64,000 bases of DNA from Peptoniphilus stercorisuis (GTDB lineage: Bacteria > Bacillota > Clostridia > Tissierellales > Peptoniphilaceae), in assembly GCF_017874395.1 (NCBI RefSeq), contig NZ_JAGGLJ010000006.1, forward strand, positions 54,079 through 118,078, given 5' to 3'. Below, in pieces: positions 54,559 through 64,000 of this stretch; position 1 is the first letter of the stretch; the number at the start of each line of letters is the position of its first letter. Both the position numbers and the translations under genes were made by a program. The notes below the pieces were generated by a model, which was given only the letters and a program-made list of their open reading frames with translations, did not search any database and was not told the DNA's origin.

Positions 54559-55080
54559 TTACACCTCCTCATCATTAAATAAATTAAGTAATTTTTCAAA
54601 TCTAGGATCTACATCAATTTCTTTTTCACAACTGCAAGAACCATCATTTAAGTTTAGACCACATTTAGGACATAGTCCTTCACAGTCGTCACTGCAGATA
54701 TTTTTTAAAGGTTTTGATGTAATTACTTGTGAAATTATTAAATCATCTAAGAATATTCCCTCTTCGTTTAGTTTGAAATATTCAATAGTTGCCTCGTCTT
54801 CAACATTTTCTAAGTCTCTTACAAAGTAAGCTTTTACATTAGAACTCACTTCTTCAATCATTTGTGTAAGACACCTATCACACTGTGTATTATACTTATA
54901 TTTTATACACAAATCAAGTAGTATTTCATCATCTAATTTAAAAATACGTCCTTCGTAAGATATAGGAAATTGTAATTCTAAATCGCTAATATCATAACTA
55001 CTCTTTTGGTCTTTTAAATCACCCTTTATAAGCATTTCTTGTTCTGGGCTAGAAAGGAATTCTTTTATTTGTATTATCAT
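54559..55080 (-). CDS. yceD: YceD/DUF177 protein (173 aa)
   Basis: Cysteine pairs CDRCL and [15 protein letters not shown] mark the DUF177 family, which is nearly always next to rpmF and linked to 23S rRNA build-up. Ends ...FDEEV-like; spacing to rpmF is 2 bases. Start ATG after GGGGTG. Confidence 0.92.
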   Translation of the reverse strand: MIIQIKEFLSSPEQEMLIKGDLKDQKSSYDISDLELQFPISYEGRIFKLDDEILLDLCIKYKYNTQCDRCLTQMIEEVSSNVKAYFVRDLENVEDEATIEYFKLNEEGIFLDDLIISQVITSKPLKNICSDDCEGLCPKCGLNLNDGSCSCEKEIDVDPRFEKLLNLFNDEEV

Positions 55081-55295
55081 TTTATCACCCCTACTAAAAA
55101 AACCAATGCAAGTTATTATACAACAAAATAGCTATATTGTCAAATATTCCATTTGTTCTTAATCACTATTATTTATAATAACACATATATAAGTTTTCAT
55201 ACAATAATAAATTTTCAATTACTAATTTTATTCTATTATTATATCATTTACAAGTAGAATTAAGCAAAAGTAATATTTAATTTTAATAAAAAATA

Positions 55296-55329
55296 AAAAA
55301 TCAGAATATTAGATATTCTGATTTTTTCA
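55296..55329 (-). terminator. Terminator of ackA
   Basis: Stem AAATCAGAATAT / ATATTCTGATTT with T6 on the minus strand, following the ackA stop codon. Confidence 0.8.
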
Positions 55330-55333
55330 TTAA

Positions 55334-56536
55334 TTATTTTACAATATTTAATGTATCTCTTGCAATCATTAATTCCTCATTAGTAGGAATTACCATGATT
55401 TTAACACTTGAGTCATCTGCAGATATTACTCTTTCTTTTCCTCTAATGTTATTTCTTTCTTCATCAATCTTAAGTCCAAATACACTTAATTTATCAATAA
55501 TGTGTTTTCTTGTGTCAATAGCATTTTCTCCAAGACCTGCAGTAAATACTATTGCATCAATATCTTCAATATTTTCATATGAAGTCATATATGAAGCGAT
55601 GAATTTTCTTGCAGTAAGTTCGAAAATATCAAGCGCAAGTTGTGCTCTTACATTTCCTTCTTTAGCTGCATCTTCAATATCTCTAAAGTCAGAGCTTACT
55701 CCTGAAATTCCAAGAACTCCTGAATCTTTATTTAAGATATTTGAAACTTCTTCTGCGCTTAAATTTTCTTTTTCCATTAGGAAAGTTACAATTGCAGGGT
55801 CAATTTCACCACATCTAGTTCCCATTACAAGACCTTCTAGTGGAGTGAATCCCATTGTTGTATCTTTTGATTTACCTCTTTTAACAGCTGTAATACTTGA
55901 TCCATTACCTAAATGGCAAGTGATAATATTTACATCTTCAACTTTTTTACCAGAAATTTCTGCATATCTATCTGTTAAATATTTATGAGAAGTTCCGTGG
56001 AATCCGTATCTTCTGATTTTGTATTTATCATAGTATTCATAAGGAATAGCATATACATAACGTTTAGGTGACATTGTTTGGTGGAATGCTGTATCAAATA
56101 CTGCTACTTGTTTAGCATTTGGTAGAAGTTTTTCACAAGCTTCAATTCCCATAATATTTGGTGGGTTGTGAAGTGGTGCAAGCTCTACATTATCTTCAAT
56201 ACCTTTCATAACTCCATCATCAATAAGAACACTTTCAGCAAATTTTTCTCCGCCGTGAACAACTCTATGTCCTACTGCTCCTATTTCATCTAATGAAGCT
56301 ATCGCTCCATATTCTTTATCTGTTAAAGAACTCATAACAAGTCCTAAAGCATCTTTATGATCTTTCATTGGTTGTTCAATAACATGTTCATCTTTACCAG
56401 TTGTTTCATGTTTTATTCTTGAACCTTCAATCCCAATTCTTTCTACTAAACCTTTTGCAATTACTTTTTCTCCATTCATATCAATTAATTGATATTTTAA
56501 TGATGAAGAACCGCAATTGATAACTAAAATATTCAT
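55334..56536 (-). CDS. ackA: Acetate kinase (400 aa)
   Basis: Makes ATP and acetate from acetyl phosphate, the last step of acetogenic fermentation. [40 protein letters not shown] (catalytic His), HLGNGSS and [10 protein letters not shown] are intact. Length is standard. Stands alone; no pta gene is in the window. AGGAGG lies before the ATG. Confidence 0.97.
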   Translation of the reverse strand: MNILVINCGSSSLKYQLIDMNGEKVIAKGLVERIGIEGSRIKHETTGKDEHVIEQPMKDHKDALGLVMSSLTDKEYGAIASLDEIGAVGHRVVHGGEKFAESVLIDDGVMKGIEDNVELAPLHNPPNIMGIEACEKLLPNAKQVAVFDTAFHQTMSPKRYVYAIPYEYYDKYKIRRYGFHGTSHKYLTDRYAEISGKKVEDVNIITCHLGNGSSITAVKRGKSKDTTMGFTPLEGLVMGTRCGEIDPAIVTFLMEKENLSAEEVSNILNKDSGVLGISGVSSDFRDIEDAAKEGNVRAQLALDIFELTARKFIASYMTSYENIEDIDAIVFTAGLGENAIDTRKHIIDKLSVFGLKIDEERNNIRGKERVISADDSSVKIMVIPTNEELMIARDTLNIVK

Positions 56537-56635
56537 ATAGTCCTCCTACTTTCAAATTTATACAATTTATTATATCATAAATATGATATTATGAATTATT
56601 TATTAAGTCAATTATTCTAAATTTATGAGGTGATT

Positions 56636-57832
56636 ATGAAAACATCAGCTATTATTGCAGAGTACAACCCATTTCACAATGGACATAAATATCAAATAGA
56701 TAAAATTAAAAAACAAATAGACACAAATATTGTAGTTATTATGAGTTCTAATTTTACACAAAGAGGAACTCCTGCTATTTTAAATAAATATAAAAGAGCT
56801 GAAATTGCAGTTGAAAATGGAGCAAATCTTGTAATTGAACTTCCAATTATTTATTCATCATCTAATGCAGAGATTTTTTCTAAAGGAGCTATTAATATTT
56901 TAAATTCCCTTAATATTATTGATTATTTATATTTTGGAAGTGAAGATACTTTAGAAAATTTAGTTAATATTTCTAAAAAGATTAAAGAAAATGAAAATTA
57001 TTCTAATGATTTAATTAAAAAATACTTAAAAGAAGGATATTCATATTTAATTTCAAGAGAATTATCCTATGATTTTTTAAATAAAAATGAAATTGAAATA
57101 TTAAAAAAACCAAATAATATATTAGCTTTAGAATATATTAAATCCCTTGATTACTTTAACTCAAATATTTTACCTAAAAATATTATTAGACATAAGGTAG
57201 ATCACAATACAGATGAAATCTTAGAAGGATTTTCTTCTGCTTCAAATATTAGAAATTTAATTTTTGAAAATAATATTAATAAGATTAAATCTCTTGTGCC
57301 TACAGAAACTTTTAAAGAAATTAAACTTAATAATATTAATGATTTTAATAATTATTTTGAGATTTTTAAATATTTAGTATTAAGTAATAGTATTAATTAC
57401 AATGATTATTTTGACTATGAAGAAGGTCTTAATAATAGATTTTTAAAATTTATATATGCCGATAATATTTTTGATTTTATTAATTTAGTTTCTACTAAAA
57501 GATATACAAAATCAAGAATTTCAAGACTTATAAATAATATTATTTTAGATATTAATAAAGATTTAATTAAAGAAAGTTTTTACACTTCATATATACGAAT
57601 ACTTGCAATGGACAAAAATGGTGCAAATATTGTTAAAAAAATAAAAAATGCCAATGAAGATATTTTTATAATAAATAAGTTCTCAAGTGTAAATACTTCT
57701 AAGGATTTAATTCTAAAAAATATTGCACAAAAAGAACTTGAAGCATCTAATATATACAATATGTATTCTAATAAAATTATAAATGAAGACTATTTTAAAT
57801 CTCCCTATTATAAAAAAGAACTTAGAGGTTAA
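56636..57832 (+). CDS. tmcAL: tRNA(Met) cytidine acetate ligase (TmcAL/YlbM, 398 aa)
   Basis: HIGH-type nucleotidyltransferase: AEYNPFHNGHKYQI opening, SNFTQRGTPAILNKYKRAEIA, GFSSASNIRN. Forms acetyl-AMP to make ac4C34 in elongator tRNA-Met. Starts at ATG 56636 after GAGGTG. The last four codons (ELRG, stop) are part of a 30-bp palindrome shared with the convergent gene. Confidence 0.9.
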   Translation: MKTSAIIAEYNPFHNGHKYQIDKIKKQIDTNIVVIMSSNFTQRGTPAILNKYKRAEIAVENGANLVIELPIIYSSSNAEIFSKGAINILNSLNIIDYLYFGSEDTLENLVNISKKIKENENYSNDLIKKYLKEGYSYLISRELSYDFLNKNEIEILKKPNNILALEYIKSLDYFNSNILPKNIIRHKVDHNTDEILEGFSSASNIRNLIFENNINKIKSLVPTETFKEIKLNNINDFNNYFEIFKYLVLSNSINYNDYFDYEEGLNNRFLKFIYADNIFDFINLVSTKRYTKSRISRLINNIILDINKDLIKESFYTSYIRILAMDKNGANIVKKIKNANEDIFIINKFSSVNTSKDLILKNIAQKELEASNIYNMYSNKIINEDYFKSPYYKKELRG

Positions 57833-57845
57833 CCTCTAAGTTCTT
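57816..57845. terminator. 30-bp perfect palindrome at the overlap of two convergent genes
   Basis: AAGAACTTAGAGGTT and its exact inverse, centred on GTTAAC, span the ends of both genes. Read on either strand, the coding end is E-L-R-G-stop in the same phase, so both proteins end in identical residues. T6 follows on the minus strand and makes a proper terminator there; the plus-strand tract is poor in T. Confidence 0.9.
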
Positions 57846-58269
57846 GTCTATTTTCATTTAACATTTTTATAATTTCAGATAAGTTAACTTGAGTATTTTC
57901 TAATAATTCATCTGCATACTCACGAGCTCCCTCTCTAATTTGTAGAGATTCTTCATTAGCTTTTGAAAGTATTTCATCTGATCTTTCATTTGCTTTAATT
58001 ACAAGCTCATCTTCATTAATATACTCTTCAGCTTTTGCTCTTGCCATACTTACCATTTTTTCAGCTTCAGCTTTTGCATCTTCAATAATAGCTTCTCTAT
58101 TTTTATTTATTTTTGAAGCTTCTTCTACTTCTGATGGCACTTCATTTCTTAAATCACTTATGATTTCAAGAATATCCTCTCTATCAATCATGATTTTTCC
58201 AGTTAGAGGAACTTGACTTGCTGTTTCTACTAGATCTTCAAGTTCGTCTACTAATTCCATAAAATTCAT
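57829..58269 (-). CDS. DivIVA/ATP-synthase-b-like coiled-coil protein (146 aa)
   Basis: Soluble, strongly charged protein with a long predicted helix (EEASKINKNREAIIEDAKAE through YINEDELVIKANERSDEILS) after a short N-terminal domain. Such short coiled-coil proteins accompany coaD and rsmD in many Firmicutes; the molecular role is not known. Overlaps the convergent tmcAL by 4 bases. Confidence 0.7.
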   Translation of the reverse strand: MNFMELVDELEDLVETASQVPLTGKIMIDREDILEIISDLRNEVPSEVEEASKINKNREAIIEDAKAEAEKMVSMARAKAEEYINEDELVIKANERSDEILSKANEESLQIREGAREYADELLENTQVNLSEIIKMLNENRQELRG

Positions 58270-58271
58270 AT

Positions 58272-58754
58272 TTACCTCCTATTATTATACTTCTTGTTCA
58301 TTGCATCTTCCACAAGTTTTGGAACGAATAAAGATAAATCTCCACCATATTTAGCTACTTCCTTTGCAAGTGATGAACTTACAAATAAGTATTCCTTTGA
58401 TGATAGTAAAAACACTGTTTCTACACTATATTTATATTCCTTATTTGCCATTGCTAAAGGATTTTCCATTTCATAATCTGAAACAGTTCTTATTCCTCTT
58501 ACAAAGACATTACATCCCTTATTCCTTGCATAATCAACTCCAAGTCCTGTAAAGCTGTCGATTTCTATATTATTTTCATCTTTTAGAACTTCCTCTAAAA
58601 GGTGAATTCTTTCTTCAATTGTAAAAAGACCTTTTTTACTAGGATTATTAAGTACTGAAACTATAACTTCCCCAAAAGTATCTCTTGCTCTTTTTATAAT
58701 ATCTAAATGTCCATAAGTTACAGGGTCAAAACTACCTGTGTATATTACTTTCAT
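58272..58754 (-). CDS. coaD: Phosphopantetheine adenylyltransferase (160 aa)
   Basis: Adenylates 4'-phosphopantetheine to dephospho-CoA. YTGSFDPVTYGHLDII carries the HxGH-type motif, and RGIRTVSDYEMENPLAMAN and the SSSLAKEVAKYGG end are typical. Start ATG 58754 overlaps the rsmD stop by 4 bases; a TTG 12 bases earlier lies on the ribosome site. Confidence 0.95.
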   Translation of the reverse strand: MKVIYTGSFDPVTYGHLDIIKRARDTFGEVIVSVLNNPSKKGLFTIEERIHLLEEVLKDENNIEIDSFTGLGVDYARNKGCNVFVRGIRTVSDYEMENPLAMANKEYKYSVETVFLLSSKEYLFVSSSLAKEVAKYGGDLSLFVPKLVEDAMNKKYNNRR

Positions 58755-59296
58755 TTTTTCTCCCAAATTCCTATTGATGTATTCCCATAATTTTTAAACT
58801 TCACATTGGATAGGTACTTAGAAAAATCCACATCTAAATCCTTTACTTGTTCAATAACTAAATATCCATCATCAGCTAATATATTAGAATCAAGTATTAA
58901 TTCTACAGACTGAATATATAGATTTTTGTTATCAAAAGGAGGATCTAAATAAATATAATCGAATTTTTCATTTTGAAGTCTTTCTATTGCAGACTTTGCA
59001 TTCATTTTAAGTACAACTGCTTCATTTTCAAAATGAGTTTTTTCAATATTTTCATTTATTATTTTAATTGCATCTCTACTGCTATCTACAAAATATGCCC
59101 TTTTTGCACCTCTTGACAAAAATTCAATTCCTATTGAACCTGTTCCAGAAAATAAATCTAAAACCTTAGCTTCATCAAATCCTTGTCCTAATAAATTAAA
59201 AGTATTTTCTTTAACTCTATCTTCTGTAGGTCTTGTTTTTATATCTTTTGGAGATATAAGTCTAAGACCTCTTTTACTTCCTGCTATGACCCTCAT
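58751..59296 (-). CDS. rsmD: 16S rRNA m2G966 methyltransferase (181 aa)
   Basis: RsmD: RVIAGSKRGLRL, RPTEDRVKENTFNLL, LDLFSGTGSIGIEFLSRGA (SAM motif I) and the catalytic YLDPPFDN. Overlaps coaD, the standard pair in Firmicutes. Confidence 0.95.
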   Translation of the reverse strand: MRVIAGSKRGLRLISPKDIKTRPTEDRVKENTFNLLGQGFDEAKVLDLFSGTGSIGIEFLSRGAKRAYFVDSSRDAIKIINENIEKTHFENEAVVLKMNAKSAIERLQNEKFDYIYLDPPFDNKNLYIQSVELILDSNILADDGYLVIEQVKDLDVDFSKYLSNVKFKNYGNTSIGIWEKK

Positions 59297-59349
59297 AGTC
59301 CCTCCAAATATCTTTATTTTATCATAAATATTTTACAATAACAACGTTT

Positions 59350-61395
59350 CTAATTAAGTATAGTATACTCCACTTTAAAGTTATTTCTTACTGCTTCTTT
59401 AATATTTTCATATTCTTTTTCACTTAATTTAATATTTTTATTTAATATGTTTTTTGCTTCTAATTGAGCATACTTTAATATATTTATATCTCTTGATAAA
59501 TCAGCAAGTTTTAAATTCATAATTCCCGATTGACGAGTTCCAAAAATATCTCCAGAACCCCTTAATTCTAAATCTTTATTTGCAATATAAAATCCATCAG
59601 TTGACTCTGTCATAACCTTCATTCTTTGCCAAGAAATTTCAGATTTTGACTCATTATAAAGTATACAATAACTTTGATGTTCTCCACGCCCTACTCTTCC
59701 TCTTAATTGATGAAGCTGAGCTAAACCAAATCTTTCTGCATTATATATTAAAATAATTGAAGCATTGGGAACATTTACACCTACTTCTATTACAGTAGTT
59801 GAAACAATTAATTTTGTCTCTGATTTTTCAAATCTTTCCATTACTTCACTTTTTTCTTTTGCACTCATTTTTCCATGTAAAAGTTCTATTTGAAAATCTT
59901 TAAATTGATCTAAACTTAAGTTCTCATATACTTCTTGTGCTGAATTTAAATCAAGCACTTCTGACTCCTCTATTAATGGACAAATAATATATGCCTGTCT
60001 TCCCTTTAATAATTCTTGTCTAATAAAATTTAAGGCCCTATTTAACATAGTATTATTAATAGCAATAGTTTCTATTGCCTTTCTATTTGGAGGCATTGTA
60101 TCAATTGTAGAAATCGATAAATCTCCATATAAAATAAGCGCTAATGTTCTTGGAATTGGCGTTGCACTCATAACTAATGTATGGGCATCTTTTTCCTTTG
60201 TATTTAAATTTTGTCTTTGTCTTACTCCAAATCTATGCTGTTCATCTGTTACATTTAGCCCTAGATTTTTAAATTCTACATTATCTTCAATAAGAGCATG
60301 AGTTCCAATTAAAATATGAATACTTCCATCTTTTAACTCTTCTAAAATTCTCTCTTTATTTCTTTTAGTAGTACTTCCTACAAGTAGCTCAATATTTACT
60401 CCCAAGGGCTCTAGAAGTTCTCTAAAACTTTCTAAATGCTGTCTTGCTAAAATTTCTGTAGGAGCCATAATAGTAGATTGATAGCCATTTAAATAAGAAA
60501 GATACATTGCAATTATTGCAATAATAGTCTTTCCAGATCCTACATCTCCTTGTAAAAGTCTATTCATTCTCTTTTCTGATGATAGATCATCAAATATTTC
60601 TTTTAATACCTTATCTTGTCCCTTAGTAAGCTCAAAGGGAAGCGAATCTATAAAATCAAAAATCCTATTATCTACTTTTAAACTTACTCCCTTTGATACA
60701 TCATCGTCTTTTTTCATTAAAAATATAGCAAGTTGAAATATTAAAAACTCTTCAAAGACAAGTCTATTTCTTGCAAGTAAATAATTTCTTCTATTAGTTG
60801 GTTTATGAATATTTTTTATTGCCTCATTTTTCTCCATAAGACCATATTTATTAATTAATTCCTCAGGAATAACTTCATCAAATAAATTTAAATTTATAAC
60901 TTGATCTATAAGTTTTGTAATCTCATTATTTGTAACTCCCTTAGTTAAGGGATATATCGCTTTTATATTTCCTATGGAGTTTTCATTTGATTTAATTTCA
61001 AACTCAGGATTTGTAAGCTGAATTTGACCTCTAAACCTACCAACTTTTCCACTTACTAAATATCTTGTATTTGGTTTTATTTTGTCTTTTAAATATCTCA
61101 TATTAAAAAAAGACATTATTCCTTTTCCAGAACTGTCCTCAATTAAAAAACTAATAATATTTAAGTTTCTTCTAATATTTCTATTTTCTATCATTCCAAC
61201 TACTAATACATCAAAAGTTGCCTTTTCATTTGGAACTGTATTATATAAAAGTTTAAAATTACTTTGATCATCATAAGACCTTGGATAATACTCTAATAAA
61301 TCCCTTACATTTTGTAAATCTAAGGAATTATATTTTTTTATTTTTTTTGGCCCAACACCCTTTAAATATTGAAGTGAATCATCTATTTTTATCAT
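59350..61395 (-). CDS. recG: ATP-dependent DNA helicase RecG (681 aa)
   Basis: Remodels stalled forks and Holliday junctions. Wedge domain at the N terminus, Walker A GDVGSGKTIIA, DEQH box (TDEQHRFGVRQR), MSATPIPRTLAL, and the C-terminal QLRGRVGRGE motif. Start ATG 61395 after AAGGTG; an upstream extension would include the terminator stem. Follows the FakA-like gene. Confidence 0.95.
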   Translation of the reverse strand: MIKIDDSLQYLKGVGPKKIKKYNSLDLQNVRDLLEYYPRSYDDQSNFKLLYNTVPNEKATFDVLVVGMIENRNIRRNLNIISFLIEDSSGKGIMSFFNMRYLKDKIKPNTRYLVSGKVGRFRGQIQLTNPEFEIKSNENSIGNIKAIYPLTKGVTNNEITKLIDQVINLNLFDEVIPEELINKYGLMEKNEAIKNIHKPTNRRNYLLARNRLVFEEFLIFQLAIFLMKKDDDVSKGVSLKVDNRIFDFIDSLPFELTKGQDKVLKEIFDDLSSEKRMNRLLQGDVGSGKTIIAIIAMYLSYLNGYQSTIMAPTEILARQHLESFRELLEPLGVNIELLVGSTTKRNKERILEELKDGSIHILIGTHALIEDNVEFKNLGLNVTDEQHRFGVRQRQNLNTKEKDAHTLVMSATPIPRTLALILYGDLSISTIDTMPPNRKAIETIAINNTMLNRALNFIRQELLKGRQAYIICPLIEESEVLDLNSAQEVYENLSLDQFKDFQIELLHGKMSAKEKSEVMERFEKSETKLIVSTTVIEVGVNVPNASIILIYNAERFGLAQLHQLRGRVGRGEHQSYCILYNESKSEISWQRMKVMTESTDGFYIANKDLELRGSGDIFGTRQSGIMNLKLADLSRDINILKYAQLEAKNILNKNIKLSEKEYENIKEAVRNNFKVEYTILN

Positions 61396-61408
61396 TTTAT
61401 CACCTTTT

Positions 61409-61440
61409 GAAAATGCCCCACAATTCTGCGGGGCATTTAA
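61409..61440 (-). terminator. Hairpin between the FakA-like gene and recG
   Basis: Perfect 9-bp stem AAATGCCCC / GGGGCATTT (61411-61438) with TTTTC on the minus strand. A moderate terminator that lies just before the recG ribosome site and may allow read-through. Confidence 0.7.
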
Positions 61441-61441
61441 T

Positions 61442-63109
61442 TTATTCAAGTGATATTACATAATAGTAAATAGGTTGATTTCCATTTACTAAATCCACAT
61501 CTATATCACTATATTTTTCTTCAAGTTTTTCTAATAGTTCTTCTGAATCAGACTCATTTACATCTTCTCCAGTATATATAGTAACCATGGAAATTTCATC
61601 ATTCATTAGATTTTCAACTAAATCTAGTGTTACATCTTCTATTTCTTTTCCACAAGAAACTATTTCTTTTCCACTAAGTCCAATTATATCTCCCTTAGTG
61701 ATTTTTTTGCCATTCATTTCAGTATCTCTAACAGCATATGTTACTTGAGCTGTAGTTACATCTGAAAGTGCATTTGTCATATGCTTTTCATTTTCTTCTG
61801 GATTTGCATCTTCATTAAAGGCAAGTATTGCTGCTACTCCTTCAGGAACTGATTTTGATGGAATAACATAAATATTTCTCTCGCTCATTTTTTTAGCTTG
61901 TTCTGCTGCAAGAATGATATTTCCATTATTCGGAACAATAAAGATATTTTCTCCACGAACTTTATCTACACCCTTTAGAATATCTTCTGTACTAGGGTTC
62001 ATAGTTTGTCCGCCTTCAACTATATAATCAACACCTAAAGATTTAAATACTTCGCTCATTCCACTTCCCATTGAAACTGCAATAAAAGAATATTTTTTAT
62101 CTATTACAATTTCATCTTCAGCTTCCTCAGCTTTTTTTGCCTCTTCAACTTCTTCTTCATCAAAAAGCACTTCTCTATGTTGATATCTCATATTGTCAAT
62201 TTTAATATCTTGTAATGCACCAAGCTCTACAGCATATTCTAAAGCTCTACCTGGATTATTAGTATGAACATGAACTTTTATAAGTCCACTTTCATATCCT
62301 CCTACTACTAGAAGGGAATCTCCTAATGGAGCAAGTTTTGACTTAAACTCTTCAATATCTTCATATTCAGTTTTTATAATAAATTCTGTACAATATCCAT
62401 ATTTAAGACTTTCATCAGCTGGTCCAAAATCAATTTCTTTTTGAGCTTTTTTCTTTAATTGCTCATCATCTTTAGCATCTTCTATTACTTCTCCAATAAT
62501 AGTTTTGTAAGCTCCTTCAAGAAGAAGTGAAAGTCCCTTTCCTCCTGCATCTACTACTCCTGCTTCTTTTAATACATCTAAAAGTTCTGGAGTTTTTTCA
62601 AGAGATTTTTTAGATTCTTCTACTACATCTCTAAAAAATTCAATATTATTATTATATTTTTTAAAGTTTTTAACAGCAAAATCTGCTGTTTCACGACCAA
62701 CTGTTAGAATTGTTCCCTCTGTTGGTTTCATAACTGCATTATAAGTTGTCTCTGAAGCTTTTTTAAATGCATGTGCAACCTCAGAAATATTTGCTTCTTC
62801 TAAGCCTTCTAGACCATCAGAGAAGCCTCTTAAAAATTGAGATAGAATAACACCTGAGTTTCCTCTTGCGCCCATTAATGAGCCTCTTGATGCCGCCTTA
62901 GCTATTTCTTGTAGTGAAGATTCATTTTCTACTTCGTTTACAAGTTTTAAAGAAGACTTTGCAGTAAGAGACATATTAGTTCCAGTATCTCCATCAGGTA
63001 CTGGAAAGACATTTAGTGCATTTACCTCATCTTTGTTTAAAATTAGATAATTTACTGCTCCATTTATGGCTTTTTTTAGTAAAATACCATCAATTGTTGT
63101 ATTATTCAA
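61442..63109 (-). CDS. FakA-like fatty acid kinase / DAK2 domain protein (555 aa)
   Basis: DAK2 kinase domain at the N terminus (ALNVFPVPDGDTGTNMSLT; GARGNSGVILSQFLRGF) and a C-terminal degV-like segment with EGGQTMNPSTEDIL. FakA phosphorylates fatty acids held by FakB, for phospholipid synthesis and signalling. No FakB gene is in the window. The start is probably TTG 63109, 8 bases after GGAGG; GTG 63124 would overlap the ribosome site. Confidence 0.88.
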   Translation of the reverse strand: MNNTTIDGILLKKAINGAVNYLILNKDEVNALNVFPVPDGDTGTNMSLTAKSSLKLVNEVENESSLQEIAKAASRGSLMGARGNSGVILSQFLRGFSDGLEGLEEANISEVAHAFKKASETTYNAVMKPTEGTILTVGRETADFAVKNFKKYNNNIEFFRDVVEESKKSLEKTPELLDVLKEAGVVDAGGKGLSLLLEGAYKTIIGEVIEDAKDDEQLKKKAQKEIDFGPADESLKYGYCTEFIIKTEYEDIEEFKSKLAPLGDSLLVVGGYESGLIKVHVHTNNPGRALEYAVELGALQDIKIDNMRYQHREVLFDEEEVEEAKKAEEAEDEIVIDKKYSFIAVSMGSGMSEVFKSLGVDYIVEGGQTMNPSTEDILKGVDKVRGENIFIVPNNGNIILAAEQAKKMSERNIYVIPSKSVPEGVAAILAFNEDANPEENEKHMTNALSDVTTAQVTYAVRDTEMNGKKITKGDIIGLSGKEIVSCGKEIEDVTLDLVENLMNDEISMVTIYTGEDVNESDSEELLEKLEEKYSDIDVDLVNGNQPIYYYVISLE

Positions 63110-63123
63110 AGTTAGTACCTCCA

Positions 63124-63477
63124 CTATTTAAGTCTAATTCCCTCGACAAGGACATCTATTTTATTTACACTAAGTCCAGTTAAATTTGTAATATTAAACT
63201 TAACTCTGTCAATTATATTCTCGCCAACAGTAGAAATTCTAACTCCGTACTCTAAAATTACATGAAGTTCTATATTTATTTCTCCATCTTCTGTATTTAC
63301 TTTTATTCCTTTAGATAAGTTGTCAAATTTTAATAATTCAAAAATACCATCAGCTGCGTTTTTTGAAGCCATTCCAACTATTCCATAACTTTCCATAGCT
63401 GAAACACCTGCTATTATTGCTAACACATTATTATCAATTACAATACTACCGCTTTCAGTTTTTATATTAGCTGGCAT
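63124..63477 (-). CDS. Asp23/Gls24 family protein (YloU-like, 117 aa)
   Basis: Alkaline-shock-protein fold: IKTESGSIVIDNNVLAIIAG, SYGIVGMA, and the final NITNLTGLSVNKIDVLVEGI. In Firmicutes it is adjacent to the FakA-like gene and divergent from rpmB, as here. Role in envelope stress is presumed. Start ATG 63477 after AGGAGG. Confidence 0.92.
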   Translation of the reverse strand: MPANIKTESGSIVIDNNVLAIIAGVSAMESYGIVGMASKNAADGIFELLKFDNLSKGIKVNTEDGEINIELHVILEYGVRISTVGENIIDRVKFNITNLTGLSVNKIDVLVEGIRLK

Positions 63478-63572
63478 AGAGCACCTCCTAATCAAATAAT
63501 TCACTCTATTTACTATATTATATCATCAAATCCACTAGGGGCAAATAATAATTAATTTTCTAAAAAAATAAT

Positions 63573-63602
63573 TTGCATTTTTCAATATAATTGTGGTAAA
63601 AT
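63573..63602 (+). promoter_or_regulatory. Promoter of rpmB
   Basis: TTGCAT (63573-63578), 18 bases, TAAAAT (63597-63602), about 35 bases before the ATG. Confidence 0.6.
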
Positions 63603-63637
63603 ATACTCTGCTATTAGATACTTAAGGAGGTGTCACA

Positions 63638-63829
63638 ATGTCAAAAAGATGTGATATATGCGGTAAAGAAAAAACTTTTGGAAATACAATTTCATTTTCA
63701 CATAAAAGAGGTAACAGAAGTTGGTCTCCTAACATCAGAAGAGTTAAAGCTGTTGTAAACGGAGGAAACAAAAGAATCAACGTTTGTACAAGATGCTTAA
63801 GATCTGGTAAGGTTGAAAGAGCTATCTAA
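63638..63829 (+). CDS. rpmB: Ribosomal protein L28 (63 aa)
   Basis: L28 of the zinc-binding form: KRCDICGKEKTFGNTISFSHK opening with one CxxC and NVCTRCLRSGKVERAI with the second. AAGGAGG precedes the ATG. Divergent from the asp23-like gene, a conserved arrangement. Part of the 50S subunit. Confidence 0.96.
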   Translation: MSKRCDICGKEKTFGNTISFSHKRGNRSWSPNIRRVKAVVNGGNKRINVCTRCLRSGKVERAI

Positions 63830-63914
63830 GTAATTAAGTTTTTTAATATCTTGCAAAATATTAAAATTGGGGCTGAGTTGTCAGTCCTTTTTTCTTTGCA
63901 AAATAAATAAATAT

Positions 63915-63990
63915 CCACCGGCCTAGCCGGTGGTTTTTAATTTACGGGCACAAGGCCCTTTTTTACTTGCTACGCCTCAAAAGGCGTAAA
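63915..63990 (+). terminator. Row of three GC-rich hairpins at the right edge
   Basis: CCACCGGC-CTA-GCCGGTGG with T5 (63915-63938), GGGC-ACAAG-GCCC with T6 (63946-63964), and TACGCC-TCAAAA-GGCGTA (63971-63988). The first two are normal terminators for plus-strand transcripts such as rpmB; the third has no T run in the plus direction. Confidence 0.75.
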
Positions 63991-64000
63991 AAATGAGCCT

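Noticed and set aside
55395..55988. Plus-strand 197-aa frame
   Set aside because: Antisense to ackA; Ser/Leu-rich composition typical of a shadow frame and no ribosome site.

Overview
The window is AT-rich Gram-positive (Firmicutes/Bacillota) DNA, most like an anaerobic Clostridia or Tissierellia coccus such as the Peptoniphilaceae. Reasons: strong GGAGG ribosome sites, a sufCBDSU order, RNase J, an L20-type infC leader, sortase/LPXTG and SLH surface proteins, acetate kinase and low-GC codon use. The genus cannot be fixed from the sequence alone. Almost all genes read on the minus strand.

Region 1 (1-15.9 kb) is accessory DNA. A type I restriction-modification locus is broken in two: the 5' part of hsdM and a half-size hsdS lie at the right (14.4-15.9 kb), and a headless hsdR starts at its Walker A motif at the left (1-684). 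Between them lies a segment of about 13.8 kb whose ends carry inverted CGTGTCA boxes next to G runs. This looks like attL/attR of a serine-recombinase element, and the C-terminal half of a large serine recombinase is inside it. The segment carries an RnlA/RnlB-type toxin-antitoxin operon whose toxin is fused to a complete RNase H1, a crippled IS21 (istA/istB), transposase scraps, a very large LPXTG adhesin of 2259 residues with its own sortase, and a DUF4177 protein.

Region 2 (16-30 kb) is metabolic. It holds a CoA-transferase / alpha-beta hydrolase / MFS transporter group with a LysR regulator, a ferredoxin-nitroreductase, a frameshifted phosphodiesterase, two M20 peptidases with two membrane proteins (one DUF5058-like) and a divergent regulator, a cytoplasmic beta-lactamase-fold hydrolase, and an amino acid permease.

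Region 3 (30-64 kb) is core genome: Ktr/Trk potassium uptake; the infC-rpmI-rplT operon with a leader attenuator and an ATT start codon; uracil permease; the tRNA wobble-uridine pair trmR/trhP with udk; rnj-fur-DUF1292-ruvX-ireB-alaS; nifS-iscR and a complete suf operon; a CorC-type transporter; an SLH protein; rpmF-yceD; ackA; tmcAL; coaD-rsmD-recG-fakA-like-asp23; and rpmB. No tRNA, rRNA or CRISPR array was recognised. The most novel content is the RNase H-RnlA fusion toxin and the way its host element sits exactly between hsdM motif I and hsdR Walker A.
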